A DNA stretch of 64,000 nt from Herbidospora solisilvae (GTDB taxonomy: Bacteria > Actinomycetota > Actinomycetes > Streptosporangiales > Streptosporangiaceae), in contig NZ_WXEW01000008.1 of assembly GCF_009901565.1 (NCBI RefSeq), forward strand, positions 186,001 to 250,000, read 5' to 3'. Both the position numbers and the translations under genes were made by a program. Shown here piece after piece: positions 26,384-34,717 of the stretch (position 1 is its first letter; each line of letters opens with the position of its first letter). The notes beneath the pieces are model-generated. The model worked only from the letters and a program-made list of their open reading frames with translations. It had not been told where the DNA came from and did no database searches.

Positions 26384-26584
26384 TCAGGCCGCGAACCGGC
26401 GGGCCAGTTCCCGACCCCGGGCCACCTGCACCTTCTTCGCCTGCCCCATCGAGAAGCGCAGCAGCCCGAAGGGCGCCGACAGCCGGTAGTGGTCGGTCAC
26501 CCGGGTGTCGCCGGGCACGGCGTCGATGCGGTAGCCCCAATCCACCCGGACCCCGCCGGGGCTGACCACGTCTCCGGTCCTCAT
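26384..26584 (-). CDS. Short SRPBCC-like protein, probably a C-terminal remnant
   Basis: A 66-residue product starting at ATG 26584, overlapping the TetR stop by ATGA. The sequence GGVRVDWGYRIDAVPGDTRVTDHYRL resembles the C-terminal beta strands of SRPBCC/polyketide-cyclase proteins, which are normally about 140 residues, so the N-terminal half is missing. In this phase the upstream sequence is within the TetR gene and does not encode the missing half. It may be a decayed gene still translated by coupling, or a genuine small protein. Confidence 0.55.
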   Translation of the reverse strand: MRTGDVVSPGGVRVDWGYRIDAVPGDTRVTDHYRLSAPFGLLRFSMGQAKKVQVARGRELARRFAA

Positions 26585-27153
26585 GGGGTGTCCCTGGGTC
26601 GGAGGAGCCGGTCGAGGACGGCGTCGACGTCGACGGCGTCCGGGCCGAGGAGCAGGCAGTCGGTCCGCATCCCCTCGATGACCCGCGCGAGGATCGTGGC
26701 GGCGGCCGAGGGGTCGGGGACGTCGGCGCGCGCGAACTGTTCGCCGAGCAGGTCGAGCAGGATCTTGCGCTGGGCGCGGTAGTGGGCGGCGAAGCCGGGA
26801 TCGGTCGCGGCGCGGGACACGAACGCCTTGGCCACGCTCGTCTCGGCGGCGCGTTCCTCGTCGAGCGGCAGCAGCTCCGTCACGATCACCGCCAGGGCCT
26901 GACGCGGCGACCGCGCGCCCTCCTCCGACCGGGCCGTGAGGCGGTCGGCGCAGCGCCGGCAATGGTGTTCCAGGGCGAACAGGAGCAGGTCGTCCTTGGT
27001 GCCGAAGTGATGTTGCAACGTCCCGGTGGTCACCCCGGCCTCGGCGGCGATCTCCCGCATGCCCGGGAAGGTGCCGTGGCCGCGCATCAGCAGCCTGCCC
27101 ACGGCGTCGGCCACCGCGTTGCGGCGTGCGTCCGGAACCCACCGTTCTCGCAT
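26581..27153 (-). CDS. TetR-family transcriptional regulator
   Basis: The 190-residue protein has a TetR helix-turn-helix at about residues 33-55 (MREIAAEAGVTTGTLQHHFGTKDDLL) and an all-helical ligand domain of TetR_C type. GGAGGTGG is a strong ribosome site for ATG 27153. A 16-bp palindrome just upstream is the likely autoregulatory operator, placed where it could also affect the divergent AlkZ-like gene. The only co-transcribed partner is the short SRPBCC-like frame, so the regulated target is unclear. Confidence 0.92.
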   Translation of the reverse strand: MRERWVPDARRNAVADAVGRLLMRGHGTFPGMREIAAEAGVTTGTLQHHFGTKDDLLLFALEHHCRRCADRLTARSEEGARSPRQALAVIVTELLPLDEERAAETSVAKAFVSRAATDPGFAAHYRAQRKILLDLLGEQFARADVPDPSAAATILARVIEGMRTDCLLLGPDAVDVDAVLDRLLRPRDTP

Positions 27154-27163
27154 GTCCCACCTC

Positions 27164-27179
27164 CATTACAGATGTAATG
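27164..27179. promoter_or_regulatory. Candidate TetR operator
   Basis: The palindrome CATTACA-GA-TGTAATG has perfect 7-bp arms and stands out as AT-rich in this GC-rich sequence. It lies 11 bp upstream of the TetR start codon, between divergent genes. Confidence 0.7.
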
Positions 27180-27245
27180 TAACAGTGGTCCGCTCGTGTC
27201 AGAAAGAGGACGGTTTCTGGCCGCTATGGCTGGGATCGTGGTCAT

Positions 27246-28340
27246 ATGACGATGACCGTTCTCGACACCCGGGCCCTCAACCGCGCCACGCTCGCCCGGC
27301 AACTGCTGCTCGACCGCGCCGGCCTGCCGGTCCTCGACGCCGTCGCGCACCTGTGCGGGATGCAGGCGCAGGAGCCGCAGGAGCCGTTCGTCGGGCTCTG
27401 GTCGCGGCTGCGCGGGTTCGACCCGGCGACGCTCTCCGGCCTGCTGGTGGGGCGGAAGGTCGTGCGCACCCACCTCATGCGCCGCACCGTCCACCTGGTC
27501 ACGGCCGACGACGTCGTGGCGTGGCGGGCCCGGCACGACACGATGTTGCGCCAGCGGGTGCTCGGGGTCTACCGGCGCGAGCTGGCCGGCGTCGACCTCG
27601 ACGAGCTCGCGGCGGCCGGCCGGGCCCTGATGGCCGACGGCGAGCCGTGGACGATGGGCGATCTGGCGCGGACGATGGCCGAGCGGTGGCCGATGCCGCA
27701 GCCCCGGCCGCTGGGCGAGATGCTGGTCTCCGCCCTCGTCCCGGTGGTGCAGTTGCCGCCGCGCGGGGTGTGGCGGGCCAAGGCGGGGGTGCGCAACGTC
27801 CCGATCTCCCTCTGGCTGGGACGGGAGCTCGACCCGCCCGCGCCGAACGGGTCCGACCCGGTCGGTGAGACGCTCGTGCGGCGCTACCTGGCCGCCTACG
27901 GCCCCGCCGCCACGGCCGACCTGCGCGCCTGGTGCGGGCTGGCCGGCCTGCCGGCCGCGGTCGCCGCGGTGCGCGGGGAACTGGTCTCCTTCCGCGACGA
28001 GCGGGGCCGCCAGCTGCTGGACCTCCCCGACGCGCCGCGCCCCGACCCAGACACCCCCGCGCCGGTACGCTTCCTGCCCGCCTTCGACAACGCGCTCCTC
28101 GGCTACGACGACCGCACCCGGATCGTCGACGACGCCCATCGCGGCGTGTCGATCGCCGGCGTCCGGGTCGTCCTGGTCGACGGCCGGGTCGCCGCCACCT
28201 GGACGGTCACGGACGGCGCCGTGACCGTCGCCCCGCTGCGCGAGCTCTCCCGGTCCGACCGCGACGAGGTGGCCGAGGAGGGGGAGAGGCTCGCGTCGTT
28301 CCTCTCCGACGGCGAGACGCGGGCCGTCAAGATCGCCTGA
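27246..28340 (+). CDS. AlkZ-like HTH_42 family protein (putative DNA glycosylase)
   Basis: A 364-residue protein of the winged-helix HTH_42/DUF1006 family. The N-terminal part has LCGMQAQEPQEPFVGLW with Q40-A-Q42, which matches the QxQ catalytic motif of AlkZ, the glycosylase that unhooks azinomycin interstrand crosslinks. The later VRTHLMRRTVHLVTADD and RFLPAFDNALLGYDDR are also family signatures. Members repair bulky or crosslinked alkylated bases and often accompany genotoxin gene clusters; no such cluster is visible here. It is divergent from the TetR gene and ends 4 bp from the convergent RTX-like gene. Confidence 0.85.
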   Translation: MTMTVLDTRALNRATLARQLLLDRAGLPVLDAVAHLCGMQAQEPQEPFVGLWSRLRGFDPATLSGLLVGRKVVRTHLMRRTVHLVTADDVVAWRARHDTMLRQRVLGVYRRELAGVDLDELAAAGRALMADGEPWTMGDLARTMAERWPMPQPRPLGEMLVSALVPVVQLPPRGVWRAKAGVRNVPISLWLGRELDPPAPNGSDPVGETLVRRYLAAYGPAATADLRAWCGLAGLPAAVAAVRGELVSFRDERGRQLLDLPDAPRPDPDTPAPVRFLPAFDNALLGYDDRTRIVDDAHRGVSIAGVRVVLVDGRVAATWTVTDGAVTVAPLRELSRSDRDEVAEEGERLASFLSDGETRAVKIA

Positions 28341-28344
28341 CCGG

Positions 28345-29058
28345 TCACTCGCAGCGGGTCGTGGTGTCCGTGCCGGGGCCGCCGTTGCAGGAGTCGAGGC
28401 CGGGGCCGCCGTTCAGTTCGTCGGCGCCGGTGCCGCCGTTGAGCTCGTCGGCGTCGGCGTCGCCGCGCAGGTCGTCGTCGCCGGTGCCGCCGTTGAGCTC
28501 GTCGGCGCCCGCGCCGCCGCTCAGGTCGTCGCTGCCCGTTCCGCCCTGCAGCTCGTCGCTCCCCGCGCCGCCGCGTAACTCGTCGTCGCCCGCGTCGCCG
28601 CGCAGCTTGTCGTCGCCGCCGTCGCCCCGGAGGGTGTCGTCGCCCTTCCCGCCGCGCAGGTCGTCGGCGTTCCCGCTGCCGCGCAGCTCGTCGTCGCCGT
28701 CGCCGCCGAGCACGACCACCCGCTGCCCCTGCGGCAGGACGTTCACGACCACGACGTCGTCCCCGTCGCCGGCCACCACTTTGATCTTCGTGCCGAGCCT
28801 GGCCACCACGGTCGCCGGGCTCTCGGCGACGCAGCCCTTGATCGAACCGGCTTCGTCCTCCAGGCGGACGACGTCGCCGACCTGGGTGATGGTGAGGTCG
28901 TTGGCGACGCCCGGCTCCGCCGTGTAGATGACCTGTCCGCCGGTCTCCTCGACGCACGTTCCGGCGGTCACCGCGGCCGCCTCGGCGGGGACGGCGAGCG
29001 CGGGCACGACCGCCAGCGCGGCCGCCACCAGAAGGGCCGATCTTCTGAGAGTCGTCAT
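28345..29058 (-). CDS. Secreted RTX-like calcium-binding repeat protein
   Basis: A 237-residue protein starting at ATG 29058 with AGGAGGAA upstream; earlier in-frame starts lack a ribosome site. The signal peptide is MTTLRRSALLVAAALAVVPALAVPAEA. A domain of about 90 residues with paired cysteines precedes roughly eleven nonapeptide-like repeats (GGxGxDxLxG pattern: GGDGDDELRG, GGKGDDTLRG, GGAGSDELQG, GGTGADELNG), which should form a calcium-bound beta-roll. It ends with a short cysteine-containing tail. There is no type I secretion gene nearby; the Sec signal suffices in a Gram-positive. Confidence 0.88.
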   Translation of the reverse strand: MTTLRRSALLVAAALAVVPALAVPAEAAAVTAGTCVEETGGQVIYTAEPGVANDLTITQVGDVVRLEDEAGSIKGCVAESPATVVARLGTKIKVVAGDGDDVVVVNVLPQGQRVVVLGGDGDDELRGSGNADDLRGGKGDDTLRGDGGDDKLRGDAGDDELRGGAGSDELQGGTGSDDLSGGAGADELNGGTGDDDLRGDADADELNGGTGADELNGGPGLDSCNGGPGTDTTTRCE

Positions 29059-29130
29059 GGTTCCTCCTGCTTGGGTTCTCGGCTTCGCCATCACGCTAGA
29101 AAACGGGGCGGGCCCCGATCAGCCGAGCAG

Positions 29131-29178
29131 TCCCTAGAGACGAGGGAGGGCCAGCCCTCCTGCGCGGGCGCCTAACAT
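29131..29178. promoter_or_regulatory. Candidate operator and -10 element of the XRE/MmyB gene
   Basis: Two overlapping inverted repeats lie here: TCCCT at 29131-29135 with AGGGA at 29143-29147, and GGAGGG-CCAG-CCCTCC at 29145-29160. They are followed by a -10-like TAACAT (29173-29178) 5 nt before ATG 29184. The region also lies upstream of the divergent RTX-like gene. Confidence 0.45.
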
Positions 29179-29183
29179 GACGT

Positions 29184-29945
29184 ATGGCCCGCCGCGAGCA
29201 GCTCAGCGACTTCCTGCGCACCCGCCGGGCCCGGCTCACCCCCGGCGACGTCGGCATGGCCGTGGCCGGCCGGCGCCGCACCCCGGGGCTGCGGCGCGAG
29301 GAGGTCGCCGTGCTGGCCGGGGTCGGGGTGTCCTGGTACACGTGGCTGGAGCAGGGCCGCGACATCAACGTCTCGGCCGAGGTGCTCGACGCGATCGGCT
29401 GCGCGCTGCGCCTGAGCGAGTCCGAGCGCGCCCACGTCTACCTGCTGGCCGGGCTCAACCCGCCGCAGGCCGGGGCCGCCCGCGACGCCGAGGTCACCCC
29501 GGAACTGCGCCGCCTGCTCGACACCTGGACGCCGCCCGCGATGGTCCGCGACCGCTACTGGAACCTGGTCGCGACCAACGACGCGGCGCAGCGCCTGTTC
29601 CGCTACGGCGACACCGACCACAACTGCCTGGTCGCGTTCTTCACCAACGCCCGCTACCGGGCCATGCACGTGGAGTGGGAGTCGGTCGCCCCGGCCGTCG
29701 TGGCCGCCTACCGCGCCGACGCCGGGCACGCCCCCGATGACCCGGAGTTCGCCCGCGTGGTCGCCGACCTGAGCGCGGTGAGCCCGGAGTTCGCCGAGCT
29801 CTGGGGCCGCCACGACGTGGGCCCGCCGGTCCAGGCGATCAAGGCCATCCGGCATCCCGAGGCCGGAGACCTGTTCTTCGACATGACGACCCTGGTGGTG
29901 GCCGACCGTCCGTCGTGGTACCTGGAGCTCTACACCCCCCGGTGA
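29184..29945 (+). CDS. XRE-family regulator with MmyB-like ligand domain
   Basis: A 253-residue protein with an N-terminal XRE helix-turn-helix (RRTPGLRREEVAVLAGVGVSWYTWLEQGRDINVS) and a C-terminal MmyB-like domain (LVATNDAAQRLF, FFDMTTLVVADRPSWYLELYTP). MmyB-type regulators in actinomycetes bind fatty acid-like ligands and commonly control an adjacent SDR gene; an SDR gene follows 69 bp downstream. The start has no Shine-Dalgarno site but has a -10-like element 5 nt upstream, consistent with a leaderless mRNA. Confidence 0.92.
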   Translation: MARREQLSDFLRTRRARLTPGDVGMAVAGRRRTPGLRREEVAVLAGVGVSWYTWLEQGRDINVSAEVLDAIGCALRLSESERAHVYLLAGLNPPQAGAARDAEVTPELRRLLDTWTPPAMVRDRYWNLVATNDAAQRLFRYGDTDHNCLVAFFTNARYRAMHVEWESVAPAVVAAYRADAGHAPDDPEFARVVADLSAVSPEFAELWGRHDVGPPVQAIKAIRHPEAGDLFFDMTTLVVADRPSWYLELYTPR

Positions 29946-30014
29946 AGGTGGTGGTGCCACACCCCGGATCACTGCGCACTGTTCGTCTTCCGCGCCCGTC
30001 GGCACGCTGGATCC

Positions 30015-30776
30015 ATGACCCACACGTTCCACGGCAAGATCGCTCTCATCACCGGCGGCACCAGCGGCATAGGCCTGGCGACGGCCGAAAGGTTGCTGGC
30101 CGGCGGCGCCCACGTGGTCGTCACCGGCCGCGACAGGACGAAGCTGGACGCCGCCGTCGGGCGCCTGGCCGGCGGCGACCGCGTCCTGGCCGTTCAGGGC
30201 GACGCCGCGAGCCTGCCCGACCTCGACCGGCTGGCGACCACGATCGAGAGCCGGTACGGACGGCTCGACGTCGTCTTCGCCAACGCGGGCACCGCCGTGT
30301 TCGAGCCGCTCGGCGAGGTCACCGAGGCCGGCTTCGACCACGTCATGGCGACCAACGTCAAAGGCGTCTTCTTCACCATCCAGAAGACCCTCCCCCTGCT
30401 GGCCGGCGGGGGGTCGATCGTGGTCAACGCCTCCTGGGCGCTGCACCGCGGCCTGTCCGGCGCCGCCCTGTACGCCGCCTCCAAAGCCGCCGTCCACAAC
30501 CTGACCCGCACCCTCGCGGCCGAACTGGGCCCGAGAGGCGTGCGCGTCAACTCGGTGAGCCCCGGCTACATCGAGACCCCGATGTTCCACGAGCACATCT
30601 CCGCCGAGACCGCGGCCGTCGCCCTGGCCTCGGTCGCCTCTGGCCGTCTCGGCACCCCGGACGACGTCGCCGACGCGGTCGTCTTCCTGGCCTCCGACGC
30701 CGCCTCCTACGTCAACGGGCAGGACCTGGTCGTCGACGGCGGCCTGGTCGCCGCCATCGCGCCGACCGGCCGCTAG
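30015..30776 (+). CDS. SDR-family oxidoreductase, likely XRE target
   Basis: A 253-residue classical [19 protein letters not shown] cofactor loop, [11 protein letters not shown], catalytic [14 protein letters not shown] and the C-terminal GQDLVVDGG. It would oxidise or reduce an alcohol/ketone with NAD(P). The arrangement MmyB regulator then SDR is common in actinomycetes, supporting regulation by the preceding gene. The stop overlaps that of the convergent flavin reductase gene. Confidence 0.93.
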   Translation: MTHTFHGKIALITGGTSGIGLATAERLLAGGAHVVVTGRDRTKLDAAVGRLAGGDRVLAVQGDAASLPDLDRLATTIESRYGRLDVVFANAGTAVFEPLGEVTEAGFDHVMATNVKGVFFTIQKTLPLLAGGGSIVVNASWALHRGLSGAALYAASKAAVHNLTRTLAAELGPRGVRVNSVSPGYIETPMFHEHISAETAAVALASVASGRLGTPDDVADAVVFLASDAASYVNGQDLVVDGGLVAAIAPTGR

Positions 30777-31258
30777 GCGGCCCCGTCCATGGTCATCTCG
30801 GGCCAGAACTCCCGGTAGCGGCCGGAGTGGAAGACGAGCGGCTCCCCTTCGGTGCGCTGGAAGCCCTCCACCGCCCCGACGAAGATGTGGTGGTCGCCGC
30901 CGTCGTGCACCCGTTCGGTCCGGCAGACGAAGGTGGCCAGCGTCCCGGCGAGGATCGGCAGGGGAGCGGCGGAGAGCAGGTCCACCCCGGCGAACTTGTC
31001 GGGCGAGGGCGTGGCGAACCGCCTCGACAGGTGGTCCTGGCCGGCGGCCAGGACATTGACGGCGAACCGCCCGGCCCGCAGGAAGACCGGCGCGCTGGGC
31101 GCCCGGTTCGACAGGCACCAGAGCACCAACGGCGGATCGAGCGAGACCGAGGTGAAGGAGTTGACGGTCACCCCGGCCCGGTCGCCCTCGCCGGTCGCCG
31201 TCGTGATCACCGCCACCCCGGTCGCGAACTGCCCCAGGGCCTCACGGAGCGATCTCAT
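30773..31258 (-). CDS. Flavin reductase of a two-component monooxygenase (StyB-like)
   Basis: A 161-residue protein of the HpaC/StyB flavin reductase family: [57 protein letters not shown] and [12 protein letters not shown]. These enzymes use NAD(P)H to make free FADH2 for a partner oxygenase. The start (ATG 31258) overlaps the stop of a StyA-like monooxygenase gene by ATGA, so it is the partner reductase. FAD versus FMN preference cannot be told. Confidence 0.93.
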   Translation of the reverse strand: MRSLREALGQFATGVAVITTATGEGDRAGVTVNSFTSVSLDPPLVLWCLSNRAPSAPVFLRAGRFAVNVLAAGQDHLSRRFATPSPDKFAGVDLLSAAPLPILAGTLATFVCRTERVHDGGDHHIFVGAVEGFQRTEGEPLVFHSGRYREFWPEMTMDGAA

Positions 31259-32478
31259 GCCGCGACCCTCCTGAGGTAGGCCTCGGCCCGGTCGGCGTCC
31301 ATGAACCACTCGGCGTAGTCGGACGGGTCGTCGAACCCGTTGACGAACCGGTGGGCGACCTCGGGGTGCTGCCCGGCCGCGCCCAGGAGCGCCAGGTGGT
31401 GGGGTTCGGCCGGCGCCAGCAGGGTGTTGGTCCAGGCGGTGACGTGCCGGGCCTGGTCCCAGAAGCGGTCGAAGGTGGCCCGCATCCAGTCGGCGTCGAA
31501 CGGCTGCCCTCCCCGCTCCACGATGGCCCGCAGGTAGGTGGCGGCGCACTTGGCGGCGTTGTTGCTGCCCTGCCCGGTGATCGGGTCGTTGAGCACCACG
31601 ACGTCGGCGACGCCGAAGATGGGCGCACCGGACGGCAACACGGCGACGGGGTTGCGGACCGTGGGGGCGAAGCGGCCGGTCAGGACGGCGTTGTCGTCGG
31701 TGAGCTCGATGCCGTCGCAGCGCTCGGCCTCCCACGGGAAGAAGGTCTCCAGGATCTGCCGGCTGCGCGCCAGGTGCTCGGCGGGGCCGCGCACGTCGCC
31801 CCAGCAGTCCATGGGCCCGCCGGGCACGCCCTCGAACACCATGATCTCGCAGGGGCCGCTGGTCGTGAGGGCGGGGAAGACGAAGTACTCGCCCACACCG
31901 GGCAGCAGGTTGAAGCAGACGGCCGAGTGGTCGGGCCGGGGGGTCAGCCCGTTGACGTAGGTGACCGCGAGGGCCCGCTGCGGGGCGGCGTAGGGGGAGC
32001 GGGCGGGATCGCGCTCGAACAACGAGGCGATCTGGCCCTTGCCCGCCGCGACGAGGACCAGGTCGTAGCGGGCGGCGTAGGTCTCCAGGTCGTCGGGGGT
32101 GGCGTCGTGCAGCACGAGCTTGCCGCCGAGCCGCTCGAACTCGCCCAGCCAGGCCGGCATCTTCAGCCGCTGGTCGACCGAGCGGGCCGGGGCGTCGAGG
32201 CGTCCGGCCCAGTCGAGTAACTTGCCGCCCTCCGGATTCGGGACCGCGAGGGCGATGCCCTCGATGGGCGGGCAGAGGTCGGCCCACCAGTCGAGGCCGA
32301 GTTCGCGCTCATGGGAGAGCGCGGTGCCGAACATGCACTGGCCGGACATGACCCGGCCGTCGCGGATGTCCTCGGCGGTGCGGTTGGAGACCACGGTGAC
32401 GTCGTAACCCTGCTGGAGCAGGCCGATGGCCAGGTGGAGGCCGGCCTGCCCGGCGCCGACGATGAGGATGTCGCGCAT
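31255..32478 (-). CDS. Styrene/indole monooxygenase-like flavoprotein (StyA-like)
   Basis: The 407-residue protein starts at ATG 32478 with AAGGA upstream. It opens with a dinucleotide fold ILIVGAGQAGLHLAIGL, followed by VMSGQCMFGTALSHERELGLDWW, and near the C-terminus has VVVLNDPITGQGSNNAAKCA, which matches the group E flavoprotein monooxygenases StyA/IndA. Such enzymes epoxidise styrene or oxidise indole using reduced FAD from a reductase, here the coupled downstream gene. An AraC regulator gene precedes it on the same strand. The natural substrate may be another aryl-alkene or indole derivative. Confidence 0.9.
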   Translation of the reverse strand: MRDILIVGAGQAGLHLAIGLLQQGYDVTVVSNRTAEDIRDGRVMSGQCMFGTALSHERELGLDWWADLCPPIEGIALAVPNPEGGKLLDWAGRLDAPARSVDQRLKMPAWLGEFERLGGKLVLHDATPDDLETYAARYDLVLVAAGKGQIASLFERDPARSPYAAPQRALAVTYVNGLTPRPDHSAVCFNLLPGVGEYFVFPALTTSGPCEIMVFEGVPGGPMDCWGDVRGPAEHLARSRQILETFFPWEAERCDGIELTDDNAVLTGRFAPTVRNPVAVLPSGAPIFGVADVVVLNDPITGQGSNNAAKCAATYLRAIVERGGQPFDADWMRATFDRFWDQARHVTAWTNTLLAPAEPHHLALLGAAGQHPEVAHRFVNGFDDPSDYAEWFMDADRAEAYLRRVAA

Positions 32479-32579
32479 GGTGGTGAGTCCTTTCGGGGTG
32501 AGGAGTGGAGTTTCGATCGGCGCCTGACAAGAACGGTACGTTCGGCGCCGCCACTCCAGCCATCCGCTGAGCGCGGATG

Positions 32580-33599
32580 TCATCCACCTGACGCGGGCCC
32601 TCTCCGCAGCGTCTCCGACGGCGGCAGTCCGTACTGCTCGCGGTACTGGGCGGCGAACCGTCCCTGGTGCAGGAACCCCCACCGCGCGGCCACCGTGGTC
32701 ACCGTGACCCGGGCGGGATCGGCCGCCCTGAGCTCCTCGTGCACCCGCGCCAGCCGCACCTTCCGGAGGTAGGCCATCGGGGTCAGCCCGAGGTGCGCGC
32801 GGAAGCCCTCCTGGAGGGACCGGCCGCTGACCGCGACCGCGCCGGCGATGTCGGCGGTGGTCAGCGGGAGGTGCGCGTGGCCCTCGACGAACTCCATCGC
32901 CCGGCGCACCACCTTCGGCAGCGCGGGCCGCCTCGGCGCCGTCAGCCGCTCCCGGTAGTTGGACGGTTGCATGGTCAGCAGCAGGCTGATCAGCGCGTTC
33001 TCCAGATGGGCGATGGCCAGCGGATGGCCGGTCAGCCCGTCGTCGCGTTCGCCCTCCCTGACGAGCAGGTCGGCCATGTCCCGCCACGACCGGGTCCAGC
33101 CGGTCGTCAGGTCCATGCCGAGGTCGAAGACGACCGGATCGCCGATCGGCTCCCCGAGCATCTGCTCCAGCGACCGCTCGATGGAGGCGCGCTCGAACTT
33201 GATGACGAGCTGGGGGCACCCGGCCGCCCAGCGCATGTCGAGGTGCCGGGTCGGGGAGGGCAGCGCGGCCAGCGTCGGCGTGGAGACGATCTCACTGGCG
33301 CCGGCGCGGATCAGGCTCCGCCCGGCGAGCGGGATCATGACGAGGAAGAAGGTGTCCAAGTCGCCCGGCTCGATGTGCACGTCGCCCCCGTAGTCGAGGT
33401 AGCTGACGCGGACCGAGCCGAGCTGGACCGAGTTGAACCGGGCCGACAGCAGGTTCGCTTGCCCGGCAAGGTCCAGCCGGTGAGGGCAGAACACCTTGGC
33501 GACCTCGCCGCGGACCTCGTCGAGGTCCGAGCTGGCGAAGACGGCACGATTGCTGAGGAGCACACCAGATGATCGGCCCTTTCGGGCGTGGCGTTCCAT
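32580..33599 (-). CDS. AraC-family transcriptional regulator
   Basis: The protein (339 residues from ATG 33599; a later GTG near 33562 is possible) has an AraC_binding_2-type sensor domain (LDEVRGEVAKVFCPHRLDL) and a C-terminal double helix-turn-helix (TTADIAGAVAVSGRSLQEGFRAHLG, then TVTTVAARWGFLHQGRFAAQYREQYG). Relatives such as NitR, ThcR and FeaR activate genes for aromatic or nitrile degradation. It lies 101 bp upstream of the StyA/StyB-like genes and probably activates them. A CATCCGC-TGAGC-GCGGATG inverted repeat at 32561-32579 follows its stop and could be an operator or a weak terminator. Confidence 0.9.
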   Translation of the reverse strand: MERHARKGRSSGVLLSNRAVFASSDLDEVRGEVAKVFCPHRLDLAGQANLLSARFNSVQLGSVRVSYLDYGGDVHIEPGDLDTFFLVMIPLAGRSLIRAGASEIVSTPTLAALPSPTRHLDMRWAAGCPQLVIKFERASIERSLEQMLGEPIGDPVVFDLGMDLTTGWTRSWRDMADLLVREGERDDGLTGHPLAIAHLENALISLLLTMQPSNYRERLTAPRRPALPKVVRRAMEFVEGHAHLPLTTADIAGAVAVSGRSLQEGFRAHLGLTPMAYLRKVRLARVHEELRAADPARVTVTTVAARWGFLHQGRFAAQYREQYGLPPSETLRRGPASGG

Positions 33600-33641
33600 G
33601 AAAAAGGACGCACACCTGGCGCCACATTTCCGGGACGGCGG

Positions 33642-34265
33642 TCACGACTCCGGCGGCATGCTGAACTCGTCGGCCCACTGGAGCACACGGTGCGCCCCCG
33701 CCCGTTCCGCCGTCTCCCTGGCCTCGGCGATCAGGTCGGCCGCGTCGTCGGCGCGCCCTTCGTCCCGCGCCAGGTAGGCCAGCCCGACCAGGTTCGCCGC
33801 CACCCCGGGAAGGAACCCGAGGTCGCGCCGCAGCCGGGTCGACTCCTCCAGCAGTTCCCGCGCCTCGGGCGTGCCCTTGGACGCGAAGGCGAGGTGCCGC
33901 AGCGTGTACGCCAGCGTCTCCCGGTCGCCCGCCTGGGTCGCCAGGTCGCGGGCGCGTTCGAAGAAGGGCCGGGCCACGTCGTCCTCCCCTGCCACGACCT
34001 GGTGGTAGATGCCGACCCAGAACAGCGCCTCGCCCTCGCCCCGGGTGTCGCCGAGGGAGTTGTAGAGGTCCACGGCCCGCTCGAACGCGGTCACGTCGCC
34101 GTCGCCCTCGCCGGAGAGGTAGCGGGCGTGGGTGATCCGGCCCCGAGCCAGCATGAGGTCGGCCTCCAGGCTGTCGAGGGCCAGGTCGGCCATGTCGAGC
34201 GCGCCTTCGGTCCCGACGAAGACGGCCTGCTCGTACAGTGTCTTGGCGTTCTCGATACGTCCCAT
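33642..34265 (-). CDS. Tetratricopeptide-repeat protein, function unknown
   Basis: A 207-residue helical protein with at least four TPR-like units, for example ARYLSGEGDGDVTAFERAVDLYNSLGD, GEALFWVGIYHQVVAGEDDVARPFFERA and AANLVGLAYLARDEGRADDAADLI. It has no signal peptide, DNA-binding domain or enzyme motif. Similar short TPR proteins occur in actinomycetes as isolated genes. It diverges from the DUF1877 gene with only 32 bp between the starts. Confidence 0.8.
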   Translation of the reverse strand: MGRIENAKTLYEQAVFVGTEGALDMADLALDSLEADLMLARGRITHARYLSGEGDGDVTAFERAVDLYNSLGDTRGEGEALFWVGIYHQVVAGEDDVARPFFERARDLATQAGDRETLAYTLRHLAFASKGTPEARELLEESTRLRRDLGFLPGVAANLVGLAYLARDEGRADDAADLIAEARETAERAGAHRVLQWADEFSMPPES

Positions 34266-34297
34266 TCGCCGACCCTACGCCCGGGAGGATCACCCGC

Positions 34298-34717
34298 ATG
34301 GGAATCACGTGCCACTACCTCAACGTGCGCCCGGAGGAGATCGAGCCTCTCCTCCGGCATCCCCAGCGGATCGACGAGCTCATGGAGGACGTCGAACGGG
34401 GCCTCGACATCGGCAAGGCCTGGGACGGCCTGGCCGCCCTCCTGACGGACCTGCCGGTCGACGTGGTCTTCGGCGGCACGCCCCTGGAGACGGGCCACGA
34501 GTTCCCCTACGGTCAGCCGCGTTACCTGTCGCCCGAGCAGGTCGTGATCGCGGCCGAGTCGCTCCCCGGCGTGCTGCGCTACGACGGGACGGCGATGACC
34601 GGCGTCTACCCGGGCGACGACGACGAGGACTACTACCGCCGCCACTACGCCGGGCTCTGGGAGTTCTTCTCCACCTGCGCCAAGAACGGCGACGCCGTCG
34701 TGGTCACGCTGCTCTGA
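34298..34717 (+). CDS. DUF1877 family (YfbM-like) protein
   Basis: A 139-residue acidic cytoplasmic protein from ATG 34298, preceded by GGGAGGA. The start MGITCHYLNVRPEEIEPLL and the terminal segment HYAGLWEFFSTCAKNGDAVVVTLL match the DUF1877/YfbM family, whose function is unknown. The last 73 bp overlap, on the opposite strand, the end of the BTAD/NB-ARC regulator gene. Confidence 0.85.
   Translation: MGITCHYLNVRPEEIEPLLRHPQRIDELMEDVERGLDIGKAWDGLAALLTDLPVDVVFGGTPLETGHEFPYGQPRYLSPEQVVIAAESLPGVLRYDGTAMTGVYPGDDDEDYYRRHYAGLWEFFSTCAKNGDAVVVTLL

Noticed and set aside
28400-28720. Dense repeats suggesting a DNA tandem array
   Set aside because: The repeats are the coding sequence of RTX-type nonapeptides, with codon-level variation.
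32561-32579. CATCCGC-TGAGC-GCGGATG hairpin as terminator of the AraC gene
   Set aside because: It has no U-tract and the downstream StyA-like gene is on the same strand; it could equally be an operator, so no separate feature was called.
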